From Segatella copri (GTDB taxonomy: Bacteria; Bacteroidota; Bacteroidia; Bacteroidales; Bacteroidaceae), in the NCBI RefSeq assembly GCF_019127135.1, contig NZ_JAHOEA010000001.1:62001-126000 (forward strand): a DNA stretch of 64,000 nucleotides. The letters are read 5' to 3'. Position numbers and translations under genes: made by a program. The notes beneath the pieces were generated by a model, which did not search any database, was not told where the DNA came from, and saw only the letters and a list, made by a program, of their open reading frames with translations. Of the stretch, positions 33,327 to 40,680 are shown in pieces (the first letter of the stretch is position 1; every line of letters begins with the position of its first letter).

Positions 33327-33590
33327 GCTCGGCAGACCTGCTGACTGCAGTCGGCAGAGCTGCTGACTAGGCTCAGCAGAGCTGCCGAGCCTAGTGGAAA
33401 TCTTCAAGAAGCAGTCTGCTTGAACCTCAGATATAGTCTCCTAGAACCTCAGATACTGACTCTTTGAACCTCCTAATCTATATCTTTGCCCCAGCTCAGG
33501 CGTATCCTTGTGCCAGATGAGCCGTCTCGTTACGTTTATTCAGCCGCATTGTTATACTTGCTCAGCCGCCTTGTTGACCATGTTTTTCGT
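33327..33590. repeat. Degenerate array of twelve units in strict 22-nt phase
   Basis: Cutting the sequence every 22 nt from 33327 aligns it throughout. Units 1-3 share CGGCAGAGCTGCTGACT-like text. Units 5-7 share GAACCTCAGATA. Units 8-11 end in CAGGCG, GAGCCG, CAGCCG and CAGCCG. Positions 5-8 are mostly TTTG/CTTG/GTTA from unit 5 on. The outer edges of units 1-3 also form an inverted repeat (33325-33336 with 33382-33393). There are no spacers between units, so it is not a CRISPR. No coding frame follows this period. Confidence 0.8.
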
Positions 33591-33636
33591 TTAAGGTCTC
33601 AATTTGCGACCTTAAACGTTTTGCTTTTGCATACCT

Positions 33637-33780
33637 TTATCTCAAATGTGGTGCAACTTCTCCATTAGGTAAAAGAATTCCTGCCCTAATTAAAAAGGCA
33701 CGTGCTGCTTCTTTACTGGCAGTAGAAGCCTTTCTTGCAGCCTCTAATCTTTCTTGTCTTTTGCTATCAAATAAATCCAT
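33637..33780 (-). CDS. Small protein of unknown function (47 aa)
   Basis: A 47-codon ORF, MDLFDSKRQERLEAARK through FLIRAGILLPNGEVAPHLR, looks coding. It has a charged helical N-terminus and ends in an RAGIL-xxNGE-xAPxxR pattern that I associate with short Bacteroidota proteins of unknown role. A strong Shine-Dalgarno AAGGAGG lies about 6 nt before the ATG, unusual in this genome. A partial -7 box (AATCTTTG) lies in the adjacent 66-nt repeat. It could be part of a toxin-antitoxin or accessory module, but nothing here proves that. Confidence 0.6.
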   Translation of the reverse strand: MDLFDSKRQERLEAARKASTASKEAARAFLIRAGILLPNGEVAPHLR

Positions 33781-33812
33781 ATTCTACCTCCTTGTTTTAA
33801 AAGTTGAACATT

Positions 33813-33960
33813 TCTTCTGCAAAGATTATGCAAACGAGCGCAATGTAAGCTTGCTTACAGATTGCCGAGCGCCGCTAATCTTCTGCAAAGATTATGCCAG
33901 CGAGTGCAATGAAAGTTTACTTTCAGATTGCCGAGCGCCGCTAATCTTCTGCAAAGATAC
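33813..33960. repeat. 66-nt tandem repeat (two full units plus part of a third)
   Basis: TCTTCTGCAAAGATTATGC starts at 33813 and 33879, and TCTTCTGCAAAGATACGC at 33945, so the period is exactly 66 nt (3 x 22). Each unit carries a small inverted repeat (GTAAGCTTGCTTAC or GAAAGTTTACTTTC) and an AATCTTTG/TATCTTTG box on the - strand. A related end piece recurs at 36702-36757. Confidence 0.85.
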
Positions 33961-34138
33961 GCTTTTCTTCTGAAAGATGCAAAGAATTATTGAAAAATGT
34001 TTGAGGATGAGGGAAATAAAAAGAAAAACAAAAAAAACGGGTCATCACCAGCATCGAATAATCTGGGAGAGGGCTTTACCGGGACAGCGCTGCAAAGATA
34101 ATAATTAAAATGGAATATGCCAAAGATCTTTTCGAAAA

Positions 34139-34248
34139 ATTACGTCCCGACGTATCTGTTGCTACGTCGGGACGCGTCTGTTGCTACATCGGGACGTAGG
34201 AAATGCTACGTCGGGACGTAATTTTTGCTGCATCGTGGGAGGTTTTTC
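34139..34248. repeat. Second 22-nt phased array (five units, GCTACGTCGGGACG type)
   Basis: Units begin at 34139, 34161, 34183, 34205 and 34227, each 22 nt; four share GCTACGTCGGGACG or close variants. The first unit carries the reverse-complement form. Thus 34133-34154 and 34207-34228 form a stem of about 21 bp. The surrounding 34000-34640 has no gene; it also holds GTGGCAATA repeats and a hairpin at about 34390-34421. Confidence 0.85.
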
Positions 34249-34389
34249 GATAAAGAGCATAGAAAAGCACTAAAAAATGAATAGAAAATAAGCGTTTTTG
34301 CTCAATGTTTTCAACCTTTTAGCTCCAAAAACACCTCTAAAACGCCCGAAAATCGCTGTTTTTTGCAAAATGTGGCAATAGGTGGCAAT

Positions 34390-34422
34390 AAGGTGGCAAT
34401 AAAAAAGCCCCTTATTGCCACC
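34390..34422. terminator. Hairpin of GGTGGCAATAA repeats
   Basis: GGTGGCAATAA pairs with TTATTGCCACC (11 bp, about 9-nt loop). It is preceded by two more direct copies of GTGGCAATA spaced 10-11 nt apart. Terminator-like, but no gene ends nearby. Confidence 0.45.
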
Positions 34423-34505
34423 CGTTATGCTCTTATTATCAGTTACTTATAATAAGCGTGGCAAATGTGGCATTAGATTTGAGAAATCATATTCATGTGC
34501 GTAAA

Positions 34506-34581
34506 GAATCTTTGTTTCTCAAACATTCCATCAAAATCCGATTTGTATAAATACTATTGCCCTCGTTTCTTCTTGGGAAAA
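34506..34581. repeat. Dispersed non-coding repeat, copy 1 (partner at 38923-39006)
   Basis: About 76-84 nt containing TCTCAAACATTCC, TCAAAATCCGAT, GTATAAATACTAT and TCGTTTCTTCTTGGG is shared with 38923-39006 at high identity. The two copies bracket the two AAA ATPase genes in the same orientation. Confidence 0.75.
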
Positions 34582-34619
34582 TGTTCTAGCTGTAATGGTA
34601 GAAGTTTTTCGGGAAAAGT

Positions 34620-34651
34620 TTTGGAGATTAGGAGATAAAGTATTATCTTTG
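34620..34651 (+). promoter_or_regulatory. Promoter of the AAA-ATPase-like gene
   Basis: TTTG (34620-34623), a 20-nt spacer and TATCTTTG (34644-34651). The start is near 34658, with a leader of about 29 nt. Confidence 0.7.
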
Positions 34652-34686
34652 CCATCAGATTCAAAAACGAATAATCAAACTGAGTT

Positions 34687-36444
34687 ATGATAGTAAGACC
34701 AAAGCGCATTTATCGCAAGCGCATACCATACGGTATGCAGAATTTTGAGGATGTCATAAAAGAGGATTGTTACTATGTGGACAAGACTCCTTTCATAGAG
34801 CAAATAGAAGAATCCAACAAGTATTTCTTCTTCATTCGCCCTCGCCGTTTCGGCAAGACACTTACCCTCTCCATGCTTGAGAATTACTATGACATCAATA
34901 AGAAAGACAAGTTTGAGGAAATCTTTGGCAAGCTATACATCGGGCAGAATCCTACACCAGAGCATAATACATATCTCATCATCCACCTCAATTTTGCCGA
35001 GGTGGCAGCTGGATTGGATGATTATAAGGATGGATTGGACAACCATTGTCGCCTTGTATTCAATTTCTTTTGTGACATCTATGCACATATTCTTCCTGCC
35101 AATACCAAGGAAGGAATGGAAAAGTTAACAGATGCAGTGTCTCAACTGAGGTTTCTTTGCCAGAAATGCCAGGAGGTGGGAAAGAAGATTTATCTCTTCA
35201 TCGATGAGTACGACAACTTCACCAATATGATTCTCGCCCATGAGGAGCATCTTATGAGGTATCGCAACCAGACCCACGGAGAGGGATATTTGCGCCAGTT
35301 CTTCAACACCATCAAGGGTGCGGCTGGCAATACCCTGGGCAGAGTGTTCGTTACGGGAGTAAGCCCTGTGACCATGGATGACCTTACCAGCGGATTCAAC
35401 ATCGGAACCAACTATTCGCTCTCATCTGACTTCAATGAGATGACGGGATTTACCGAGGAAGAAGTGAGAGAGATGCTGGATTATTACGGCAGCGTCCTGC
35501 CATTCAATCACACTACCGATGAGCTGATCAAGGTGATGAAGCCTTGGTACGACAACTATTGCTTTGCAGAGGATAGATATGGTGAGACCACCATGTACAA
35601 CTCGGTAATGGTGCTCAACTTCGTAGATAATTACATCCGAAGCAATTACCAAATCCCTAAAAAGATGGTGGAGACCAACATCCGTATCGACTATGACAAG
35701 TTGCGAATGCTCATCCGCCACGACAAGGAGTTCGCCCACGACGCTAGCGTCATCCAGCAGTTGGTGACCCAGGGATTCGTGATAGGCACGCTCAACGAGA
35801 ACTTCCCTGCCGAGCGAATCAATGACCCAGACAACTTCCTCAGCCTGCTGTTTTATTTCGGCATGGTGACGATAGACGGAACATACAAGGGTGAGACCAA
35901 GTTCATCATCCCGAATGAGGTGGTGCGTGACCAGATGTACACCTACCTGCTCGACACCTACAAGGAGAACGACTTGGTATATGATAGATATAGCAAGGGT
36001 AAACTGGAGAGTAAACTGGCATACGATGGACAATTCAAGCCATACTTTGAGTATATCGCCGACTGCCTGAAGAAGTACTCCTCCCAGCGAGACAAGCAGA
36101 AGGGAGAGGCTTTCGTGCATGGCTTCACCTTGGCGATGACGAGCCAGAACAAGTTCTATCGCCCTATCTCTGAGCTGGACAATGACGGCGGCTATGCCGA
36201 CATCTTCCTCTCTCCGCTCTGTGACATCTACAAGGACATGGTAGATTCATATATCATCGAGTTGAAATATTGCAAGAGCCAAACCACAGATGAGCAAGTG
36301 AAAAAGCTCTTCGAGGAGGCTTCAGCTCAAATCTCTCGCTATGCGGACAGTGATATGGTCAGAGAGGCAGTAAAGACTACAAAGCTCCACAAGCTGGTGG
36401 TTATCTACCGCGGAGCGGAAATGGTGGCTTGCGAGGAGATATAA
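34687..36444 (+). CDS. AAA-ATPase-like protein with C-terminal PD-(D/E)XK nuclease-like domain
   Basis: The 585-residue product matches the AAA_ATPase_like plus PDDEXK_9 family, common and multicopy in Bacteroidota. The N-terminus IPYGMQNFEDVIKEDCYYVDKT is characteristic. Walker A is IRPRRFGKT (residues 50-58), and Walker B is LFIDEYDN. Near residue 500 GGYADIFLSP followed by SYIIELKYCK gives the Asp and ExK of the nuclease-like domain. The biological role of the family is not established; mobile or defence-related roles have been proposed. It has a clear promoter and lies in the repeat-rich region beside another ATPase gene. Confidence 0.88.
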   Translation: MIVRPKRIYRKRIPYGMQNFEDVIKEDCYYVDKTPFIEQIEESNKYFFFIRPRRFGKTLTLSMLENYYDINKKDKFEEIFGKLYIGQNPTPEHNTYLIIHLNFAEVAAGLDDYKDGLDNHCRLVFNFFCDIYAHILPANTKEGMEKLTDAVSQLRFLCQKCQEVGKKIYLFIDEYDNFTNMILAHEEHLMRYRNQTHGEGYLRQFFNTIKGAAGNTLGRVFVTGVSPVTMDDLTSGFNIGTNYSLSSDFNEMTGFTEEEVREMLDYYGSVLPFNHTTDELIKVMKPWYDNYCFAEDRYGETTMYNSVMVLNFVDNYIRSNYQIPKKMVETNIRIDYDKLRMLIRHDKEFAHDASVIQQLVTQGFVIGTLNENFPAERINDPDNFLSLLFYFGMVTIDGTYKGETKFIIPNEVVRDQMYTYLLDTYKENDLVYDRYSKGKLESKLAYDGQFKPYFEYIADCLKKYSSQRDKQKGEAFVHGFTLAMTSQNKFYRPISELDNDGGYADIFLSPLCDIYKDMVDSYIIELKYCKSQTTDEQVKKLFEEASAQISRYADSDMVREAVKTTKLHKLVVIYRGAEMVACEEI

Positions 36445-36575
36445 AACTATTTCAACCATACAGGTCGAAAATGTTTGAGAGAGATAAAAAGAAAATTTTC
36501 GACGACATCTATTGTTTGGCCTTTCGATCTACATACAGTGATTACAAAGTCACAATTCATTTGTAGTATTTCGGT

Positions 36576-36613
36576 TCAGGGGAGATTGTCCGTGTATAGA
36601 CAATCTCTCCTGA
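36576..36613. repeat. Hairpin repeat TCAGGGGAGATTGTC, copy 1
   Basis: The arms 36576-36590 and 36599-36613 form a 15-bp stem with one G.U. The same element, longer and perfect, is at 38835-38879. The rest of 36445-36880 holds no convincing gene; 36702-36757 repeats the end of the 66-nt array at 33.9 kb. Confidence 0.75.
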
Positions 36614-36881
36614 GCCCATTTATGTCATTTTTGGGGAACGAGAAAATGGGAAAGTGACGAAAAGTGGTAAAACTACCACTTTTTGCTTGTAAATCACCCT
36701 CGCTAATCTTATGCAAAGATACGCTTTTCTTCTGAAAGATGCAAGGAAATGAGAAGAAAAGTTTTAGCAAGGGATAACTGGGAGGTCAGGTTTGTTACCT
36801 GTCCAATAGCAAGAATGCCCTATAATCTAAGGATAGAGCGGCTAGTGCGCACACCTTTTTAGTATAATAAATCTAAAAATT

Positions 36882-36913
36882 TTTGGTTAGAACTCTACTT
36901 TCGCATATCTTTG
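36882..36913 (+). promoter_or_regulatory. Promoter of the DUF4143 ATPase gene
   Basis: TTTG (36882-36885), a 20-nt spacer and TATCTTTG (36906-36913). The start is near 36919, immediately before the palindrome at 36927-36954. Confidence 0.75.
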
Positions 36914-36926
36914 CACTTAAAAAAAA

Positions 36927-36954
36927 TGGCACATGTGCCAGAAATTTTAAGTAG
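36927..36954. repeat. 28-bp palindromic direct repeat, 5' copy (core GGCACATGTGCC)
   Basis: TGGCACATGTGCCA followed by AAATTTTAAGTAG. The copy at 38228-38255 differs at one of 28 positions and lies just past the end of the ATPase gene in the same orientation. Flanking bases extend the palindrome (CTACTT...AAGTAG). Its place between the promoter and ATG 36956 fits an operator. Its duplication fits a cassette boundary. Confidence 0.85.
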
Positions 36955-36955
36955 C

Positions 36956-38209
36956 ATGAAGGAAATTAAGCGCGAATATTATCTCAACCAACTCATATCA
37001 AGCAAACAAAATGGCTTGATAAAGATAGTTACAGGTATCAGAAGATGTGGCAAATCATATCTTCTATTCAAGTTGTTTAGAGATCATCTCCTGGCAGATG
37101 GCATTTCTCCAGACCATATTATATCTCTGGCTTTGGATGATATACTGAACGATGAATACTGTGACCCCAAGAAACTGCTACACTATATTAAAGGTAACAT
37201 CAAAGATTCTGAAATTCATTATGTCCTATTGGATGAAGTTCAAATGGTAAACAACTTTGTTGGAGCCTTGAACAGTCTTCTTCATATAGACAATGTGGAT
37301 GTCTACGTAACAGGAAGCAATTCTAAGTTTCTATCTTCCGACATTGCCACAGAGTTCAGAGGAAGAGGTGATGAAATACGTATTTACCCTCTGTCTTTTT
37401 CTGAATATGTATCGGCTTACGATGGCAACAAAGAAGATGCATGGCGAGATTATATTACGTATGGCAGTTTGCCTTTAATCTTGTCTTTGGATACCCAGCA
37501 AAAGAAGATGAGTTATCTGCGTAATCTCTATACTACGGTGTATCTAAAAGACTTGATAGACAGAAATAATGTCAAGAAAAACACGGAGTTCGACTCTCTT
37601 GTTAAAGTAATGGCATCATCGGTAGGCTCACCATGCAATCCGAATAAATTGAGCAACACTTTCAAGAGCGTAAGCAATGCAGACCTGTCTCCGTTAACAA
37701 TCGACAATTACTTAGGATTCTTGCAAGAAGCCTTCCTGATAGAGAAAGCGATGCGGTATGACATTAAGGGGAAAAAGTACATCGGTACATTGTCTAAATA
37801 CTATTTCGTAGACTTAGGACTGCGCAATAGCCTTCTGGATTTCCGTCAAATAGAAGAAACCCATCTCATGGAAAATGTGATATACAATGAATTACGATGC
37901 CGTGGCTATCTTGTGGATGTTGGTATGGTAGAAACTCGTACCCGAACACCGCAACAAGGAATGATGCGCAAGCAATTGGAGGTAGATTTTGTAGTCAACA
38001 ATGGCTCTAAGCGTTATTACATCCAGTCTGCCCTTGCTCTTCCAGATAAGGAAAAGATAGAACAAGAATCTGCATCACTAAAACATATCTCAGATAACTT
38101 CCAGAAGATAATCATAGTAAAGGACAATATTGTTTCTCATCACAATGAAGCAGGCATCTTGTTCATAAGCTTGTTTGATTTTCTTTTGCAACGAAACATA
38201 TTAGAATAG
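36956..38209 (+). CDS. ATP-binding protein, AAA plus DUF4143 family
   Basis: The 417-residue product has Walker A VTGIRRCGKSYLL and Walker B YVLLDEVQMV. The C-terminal DUF4143 region (TIDNYLGFLQEAFLI, KYYFVDLGLRN, then ENVIYNELRCRGY and QLEVDFVV) resembles a PD-(D/E)XK fold. I start at ATG 36956 (MKEIKREYYLNQLI), the usual start for the family and 37 nt after the expected transcription start. ATG 36926 would translate through the palindrome (MAHVPEIL). These ATPases are multicopy in Bacteroidota and of uncertain role. The gene is bracketed by the 28-bp repeats and abuts a group II intron fragment. Confidence 0.85.
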   Translation: MKEIKREYYLNQLISSKQNGLIKIVTGIRRCGKSYLLFKLFRDHLLADGISPDHIISLALDDILNDEYCDPKKLLHYIKGNIKDSEIHYVLLDEVQMVNNFVGALNSLLHIDNVDVYVTGSNSKFLSSDIATEFRGRGDEIRIYPLSFSEYVSAYDGNKEDAWRDYITYGSLPLILSLDTQQKKMSYLRNLYTTVYLKDLIDRNNVKKNTEFDSLVKVMASSVGSPCNPNKLSNTFKSVSNADLSPLTIDNYLGFLQEAFLIEKAMRYDIKGKKYIGTLSKYYFVDLGLRNSLLDFRQIEETHLMENVIYNELRCRGYLVDVGMVETRTRTPQQGMMRKQLEVDFVVNNGSKRYYIQSALALPDKEKIEQESASLKHISDNFQKIIIVKDNIVSHHNEAGILFISLFDFLLQRNILE

Positions 38210-38227
38210 GCTTCTACTTTTAAAAAG

Positions 38228-38255
38228 TGGCACATGTGCCATAAATTTTAAGTAG
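38228..38255. repeat. 28-bp palindromic direct repeat, 3' copy
   Basis: 27 of 28 positions match 36927-36954. It begins 18 bp after the ATPase stop and ends exactly where group II intron coding similarity starts. Confidence 0.85.
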
Positions 38256-38486
38256 AGGCATTTAGGAGTACGAAATCGGATGTTACTATTGCCGTCTGAG
38301 TTCCGCAAGGTGTTAAAGTACATCAATGAGCGACTGATCCGATGGGTGATGCGTAAGTACAAGCGCTTCTCCAAGGGTAAGAAGTTTAGCAAAGCGTATG
38401 AATGGCTTGTGGAGTATGCGGCACACAACAGAAATGAGTTTTTACCCTGGGTAAAGGGATTTGTACCCTATCCACGTCTAGGTTAA
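38256..38486 (+). pseudogene. 3' fragment of a group II intron reverse transcriptase/maturase
   Basis: The open frame up to the stop at 38486 encodes the C-terminal tail of an intron-encoded protein: FRKVLKYINERLIRWVMRKY, KRFSKGKKFSKAYEWL and a final WVKGFVPYPRLG. The reverse transcriptase and most of the maturase domain are missing. Only about 75 residues remain, so it is a remnant. It directly follows the 28-bp repeat. Confidence 0.75.
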
Positions 38487-38526
38487 TAAAGAATATAAAC
38501 TTATGAACAAAAGAGTTAAGTGCGAA

Positions 38527-38599
38527 GAGCCTTGTGATGGGAGGCTGTCAAGCATGGTTCCGAGAGAAGGGTGGGTGAAATTCCCTCCACTTACTCGAC
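38527..38599 (+). ncRNA. Group II intron domains V and VI (3' end of a truncated intron)
   Basis: 38527-38560 is a 34-nt hairpin opening GAGCC and closing GGTTC, with the AGC triad and a two-base bulge, the length and form of domain V. It is followed by a domain VI-like hairpin ending TTACTCGAC at 38599. Together with the maturase tail upstream it marks an intron 3' end. The 5' domains are not visible. Confidence 0.65.
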
Positions 38600-38834
38600 A
38601 GCAGAACTGAAATCTTGGTACCGTTTGCAGCGATACAAGCGGTACCGATTGCAGTGATAGCATGGTACCGATACAGCGCCATCGTCACCATATCTCTGCA
38701 AAAGAAGGTGGTACACAAAGTCTGCTGTGAGAAAAATTCTTGTGGCTGATTTTGTATTACGATTGTTCTACAGGATAGTCGCAAGAACGAAAGTATATAA
38801 ATCAAAAAGCGATTATCAAGAATGGAAAGAAAAA

Positions 38835-38879
38835 GGCTCAGGGGAGATTGTCCGTGGATAAGACAATCTCCCCTGAGCC
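38835..38879. repeat. Hairpin repeat GGCTCAGGGGAGATTGTC, copy 2
   Basis: A perfect 18-bp stem (38835-38852 with 38862-38879) around a 9-nt loop. It is the longer copy of the element at 36576-36613. Confidence 0.85.
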
Positions 38880-38922
38880 AGTATTTACCTCTGTTCGGGA
38901 TAAGAAATGTTGTCATGTATTG

Positions 38923-39006
38923 AGGATCTTTGATTCTCAAACATTCCTTCAAAATCCGATAGGTATAAATACTATTTATTGCCATCGTTTCTTCTTGGGG
39001 AAATGT
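38923..39006. repeat. Dispersed non-coding repeat, copy 2
   Basis: Partner of 34506-34581, same orientation, with a few substitutions and a short insertion. No convincing gene is present in 38600-39036. Three GGTACCG copies at 38617, 38641 and 38664 (spacing 24 and 23) form a further small repeat. Confidence 0.75.
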
Positions 39007-39036
39007 CTGAGAGAGAGGGAGATAAATAAAAAGAAA

Positions 39037-39083
39037 AAGGTGTATCCCTTTGCCCATTGTATTGGGCAATAAGGATACACCTT
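39037..39083 (-). terminator. Terminator of the xylan-locus SusC/D operon 1
   Basis: AAGGTGTATCC (39037-39047) pairs with GGATACACCTT (39073-39083), with an inner GCCCA/TGGGC stem. On the - strand it is followed by a T-rich tract. It lies 29 bp past the susD stop. Confidence 0.9.
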
Positions 39084-39111
39084 AATTATATATTCTTATG
39101 AGAGTAAGAGA

Positions 39112-40662
39112 TTACTCACCATATTTGTCATTCTGCTTGATATTAGGGTTTGCATTGATTTCGCTCTGAGGAATAGCAGAGATTGCTTTGTAATAGTCAC
39201 GATCGAAAGACATTTCCTCTGAGTTCAAAATCTGGTGCCAACCTTTGTCTGCTTCGCTGGTATAACGAACAATCTTTTCATTGCGACGGAGACAATCGAA
39301 GTAACGGTGGCCTTCACCAACCAATTCCTTACGACGCTCGATAGAGATTCGTTCTGCAGTGATGTTTTCTGCTGTTACAAGCTTAGATTCATCAGAGGTA
39401 CGATTCTCAATAATTGCATTGAGATACTCAGCTGCCTTTGTCTTGTTACCAAGATTAAAAGCACACTCGGCAGCAGTTAAATATACCTCAGAAAGGCGCA
39501 TCATAGGTACATTAGAGTAACGTGGATCACCATTTACTGCAGGAATTTTGTTCAACCAAACTTTGTTGTCGCCATAAACTTTCTTGTTTTTTGAATTCAG
39601 AGATGCCAAGAATACGTTATTACGAACATCCTTTGGATCTGAAGATAACATATCTACGAAACTCTTAGTAGCAACAACATCACTATATCCTACATGGTCA
39701 TCACTCTGCTCGTTGTACAGATATCCAATACCATTTCGGTCAGTCCAGTCTTTATTGTCATTAATCAGAATTTCAAAGATCATCTCATTTTCATGAGCTG
39801 CACTTGTTTCATACCAAGCTCCAGCATACTGGTCCTTTGTCCACAACTGATATGGAGAGTTGTTGATGATATCCTCAGAAACATTCAGAGCCTTTTCCCA
39901 TTCACCCATTGTCAGATAAACACGAGCAAGGAGCGTCTTAGCTGCCCAAACATTGATATAGCCCTGGTCTTTATCCTCTGTTAATGCATTAGAGTTGATG
40001 GCCGCAGTTAAATCTTTGAGAACTTGTTCATAGTTCTCTTTAACTGTCAAACGTGGCAACTGGCAAGTTGCAATGTCTGCTGCTGAAACAACATTCTCAG
40101 TAAATGGAACACCCAATGATGCACCATTGTCTTCTGTATATGTTTTACCATAAATGCGTGCCATATCAAAGAGGGCCATTGCACGAAGAACCAAAGCTTG
40201 GCTCTTGTAATTTGCTATAGTTGCTGCTGCTTCGTCCTTATCTTCTAGTTGACCATCTGCTGCAGCGATGATGCGATTAGCACGTCCCATAACAATATAA
40301 GGTGACTGCCAAATTGCATTGCCAGAGAATGCTGTACCTGTAGTGTATTGCATGAGATAGTAGAATGAAGCACGGTTACTGTTAGTACCTGCCAATTCGT
40401 TACTTTGCATATCATCTGCATGAACATCACCATACAGGAACATATTGGCTCCATAATAATCAATCAAAGTGCTATTGCCCTTTAAACCAGCATACAAACC
40501 CGCAACAGCAGTTCCCATGTTGTCGCTATTTGTGATACCTTCCTTTTCCTCTACACCATCTGATGGTTCAAGGTCAAGCCAGTTGTTTACGCAGGAAGTC
40601 AGGACTGTTGCTGACAAAGTTGCGCAAAGTGTTGCTTTATATATAAATTTAAATACTTTCAT
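39112..40662 (-). CDS. SusD/RagB-like lipoprotein (xylan-locus pair 1)
   Basis: An outer-membrane glycan-binding lipoprotein that works with the SusC encoded just upstream. Starting at ATG 40662 the product is 516 residues with signal MKVFKFIYKATLCATLSATV and lipobox LTSC. An ATG at 40674 (MIRQMK) is also possible. The RagB/SusD core includes VPMMRLSEVYLTAAECAFNL and ISIERRKELVGEGHRYFDCLRR. In xylan loci of Prevotella and Bacteroides two SusC/SusD pairs in tandem are known (xusA-D). The second pair at 44734-49860 makes that arrangement likely here, but substrate is inferred from context. Confidence 0.92.
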   Translation of the reverse strand: MKVFKFIYKATLCATLSATVLTSCVNNWLDLEPSDGVEEKEGITNSDNMGTAVAGLYAGLKGNSTLIDYYGANMFLYGDVHADDMQSNELAGTNSNRASFYYLMQYTTGTAFSGNAIWQSPYIVMGRANRIIAAADGQLEDKDEAAATIANYKSQALVLRAMALFDMARIYGKTYTEDNGASLGVPFTENVVSAADIATCQLPRLTVKENYEQVLKDLTAAINSNALTEDKDQGYINVWAAKTLLARVYLTMGEWEKALNVSEDIINNSPYQLWTKDQYAGAWYETSAAHENEMIFEILINDNKDWTDRNGIGYLYNEQSDDHVGYSDVVATKSFVDMLSSDPKDVRNNVFLASLNSKNKKVYGDNKVWLNKIPAVNGDPRYSNVPMMRLSEVYLTAAECAFNLGNKTKAAEYLNAIIENRTSDESKLVTAENITAERISIERRKELVGEGHRYFDCLRRNEKIVRYTSEADKGWHQILNSEEMSFDRDYYKAISAIPQSEINANPNIKQNDKYGE

Positions 40663-40680
40663 TTGTCTAATCATTTTTGT

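Noticed and set aside
33761..33973. 70-aa + strand frame with repeated DCRAPLIFCKD text
   Set aside because: It is simply translation of the 66-nt tandem repeat.
33327..34248. CRISPR array
   Set aside because: Units are contiguous or degenerate with no unique spacers of 26-40 nt between identical repeats, and no cas gene is present. The 33-nt array at 44.3 kb has only 10-nt variable parts.
36471..36566. 31-aa ORF MFERDKKKIFDDIY
   Set aside because: Its start lies in a dispersed repeat, other copies of which do not keep the frame; no support for coding.
36847..36851. GTGCG as the 5' end of a group II intron
   Set aside because: Five bases occur by chance; no domain I structure or maturase start follows, and a promoter lies 60 bp later.
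38548..39069. 173-aa - strand frame over the repeat region before the SusD terminator
   Set aside because: It runs through the intron domain V-VI region, two repeats and the terminator; composition is not protein-like.
33274..39111. Complete integrative element or prophage
   Set aside because: No integrase, relaxase, transposase, phage gene or att pair was seen; only repeats, two ATPases, one small ORF and an intron stub.
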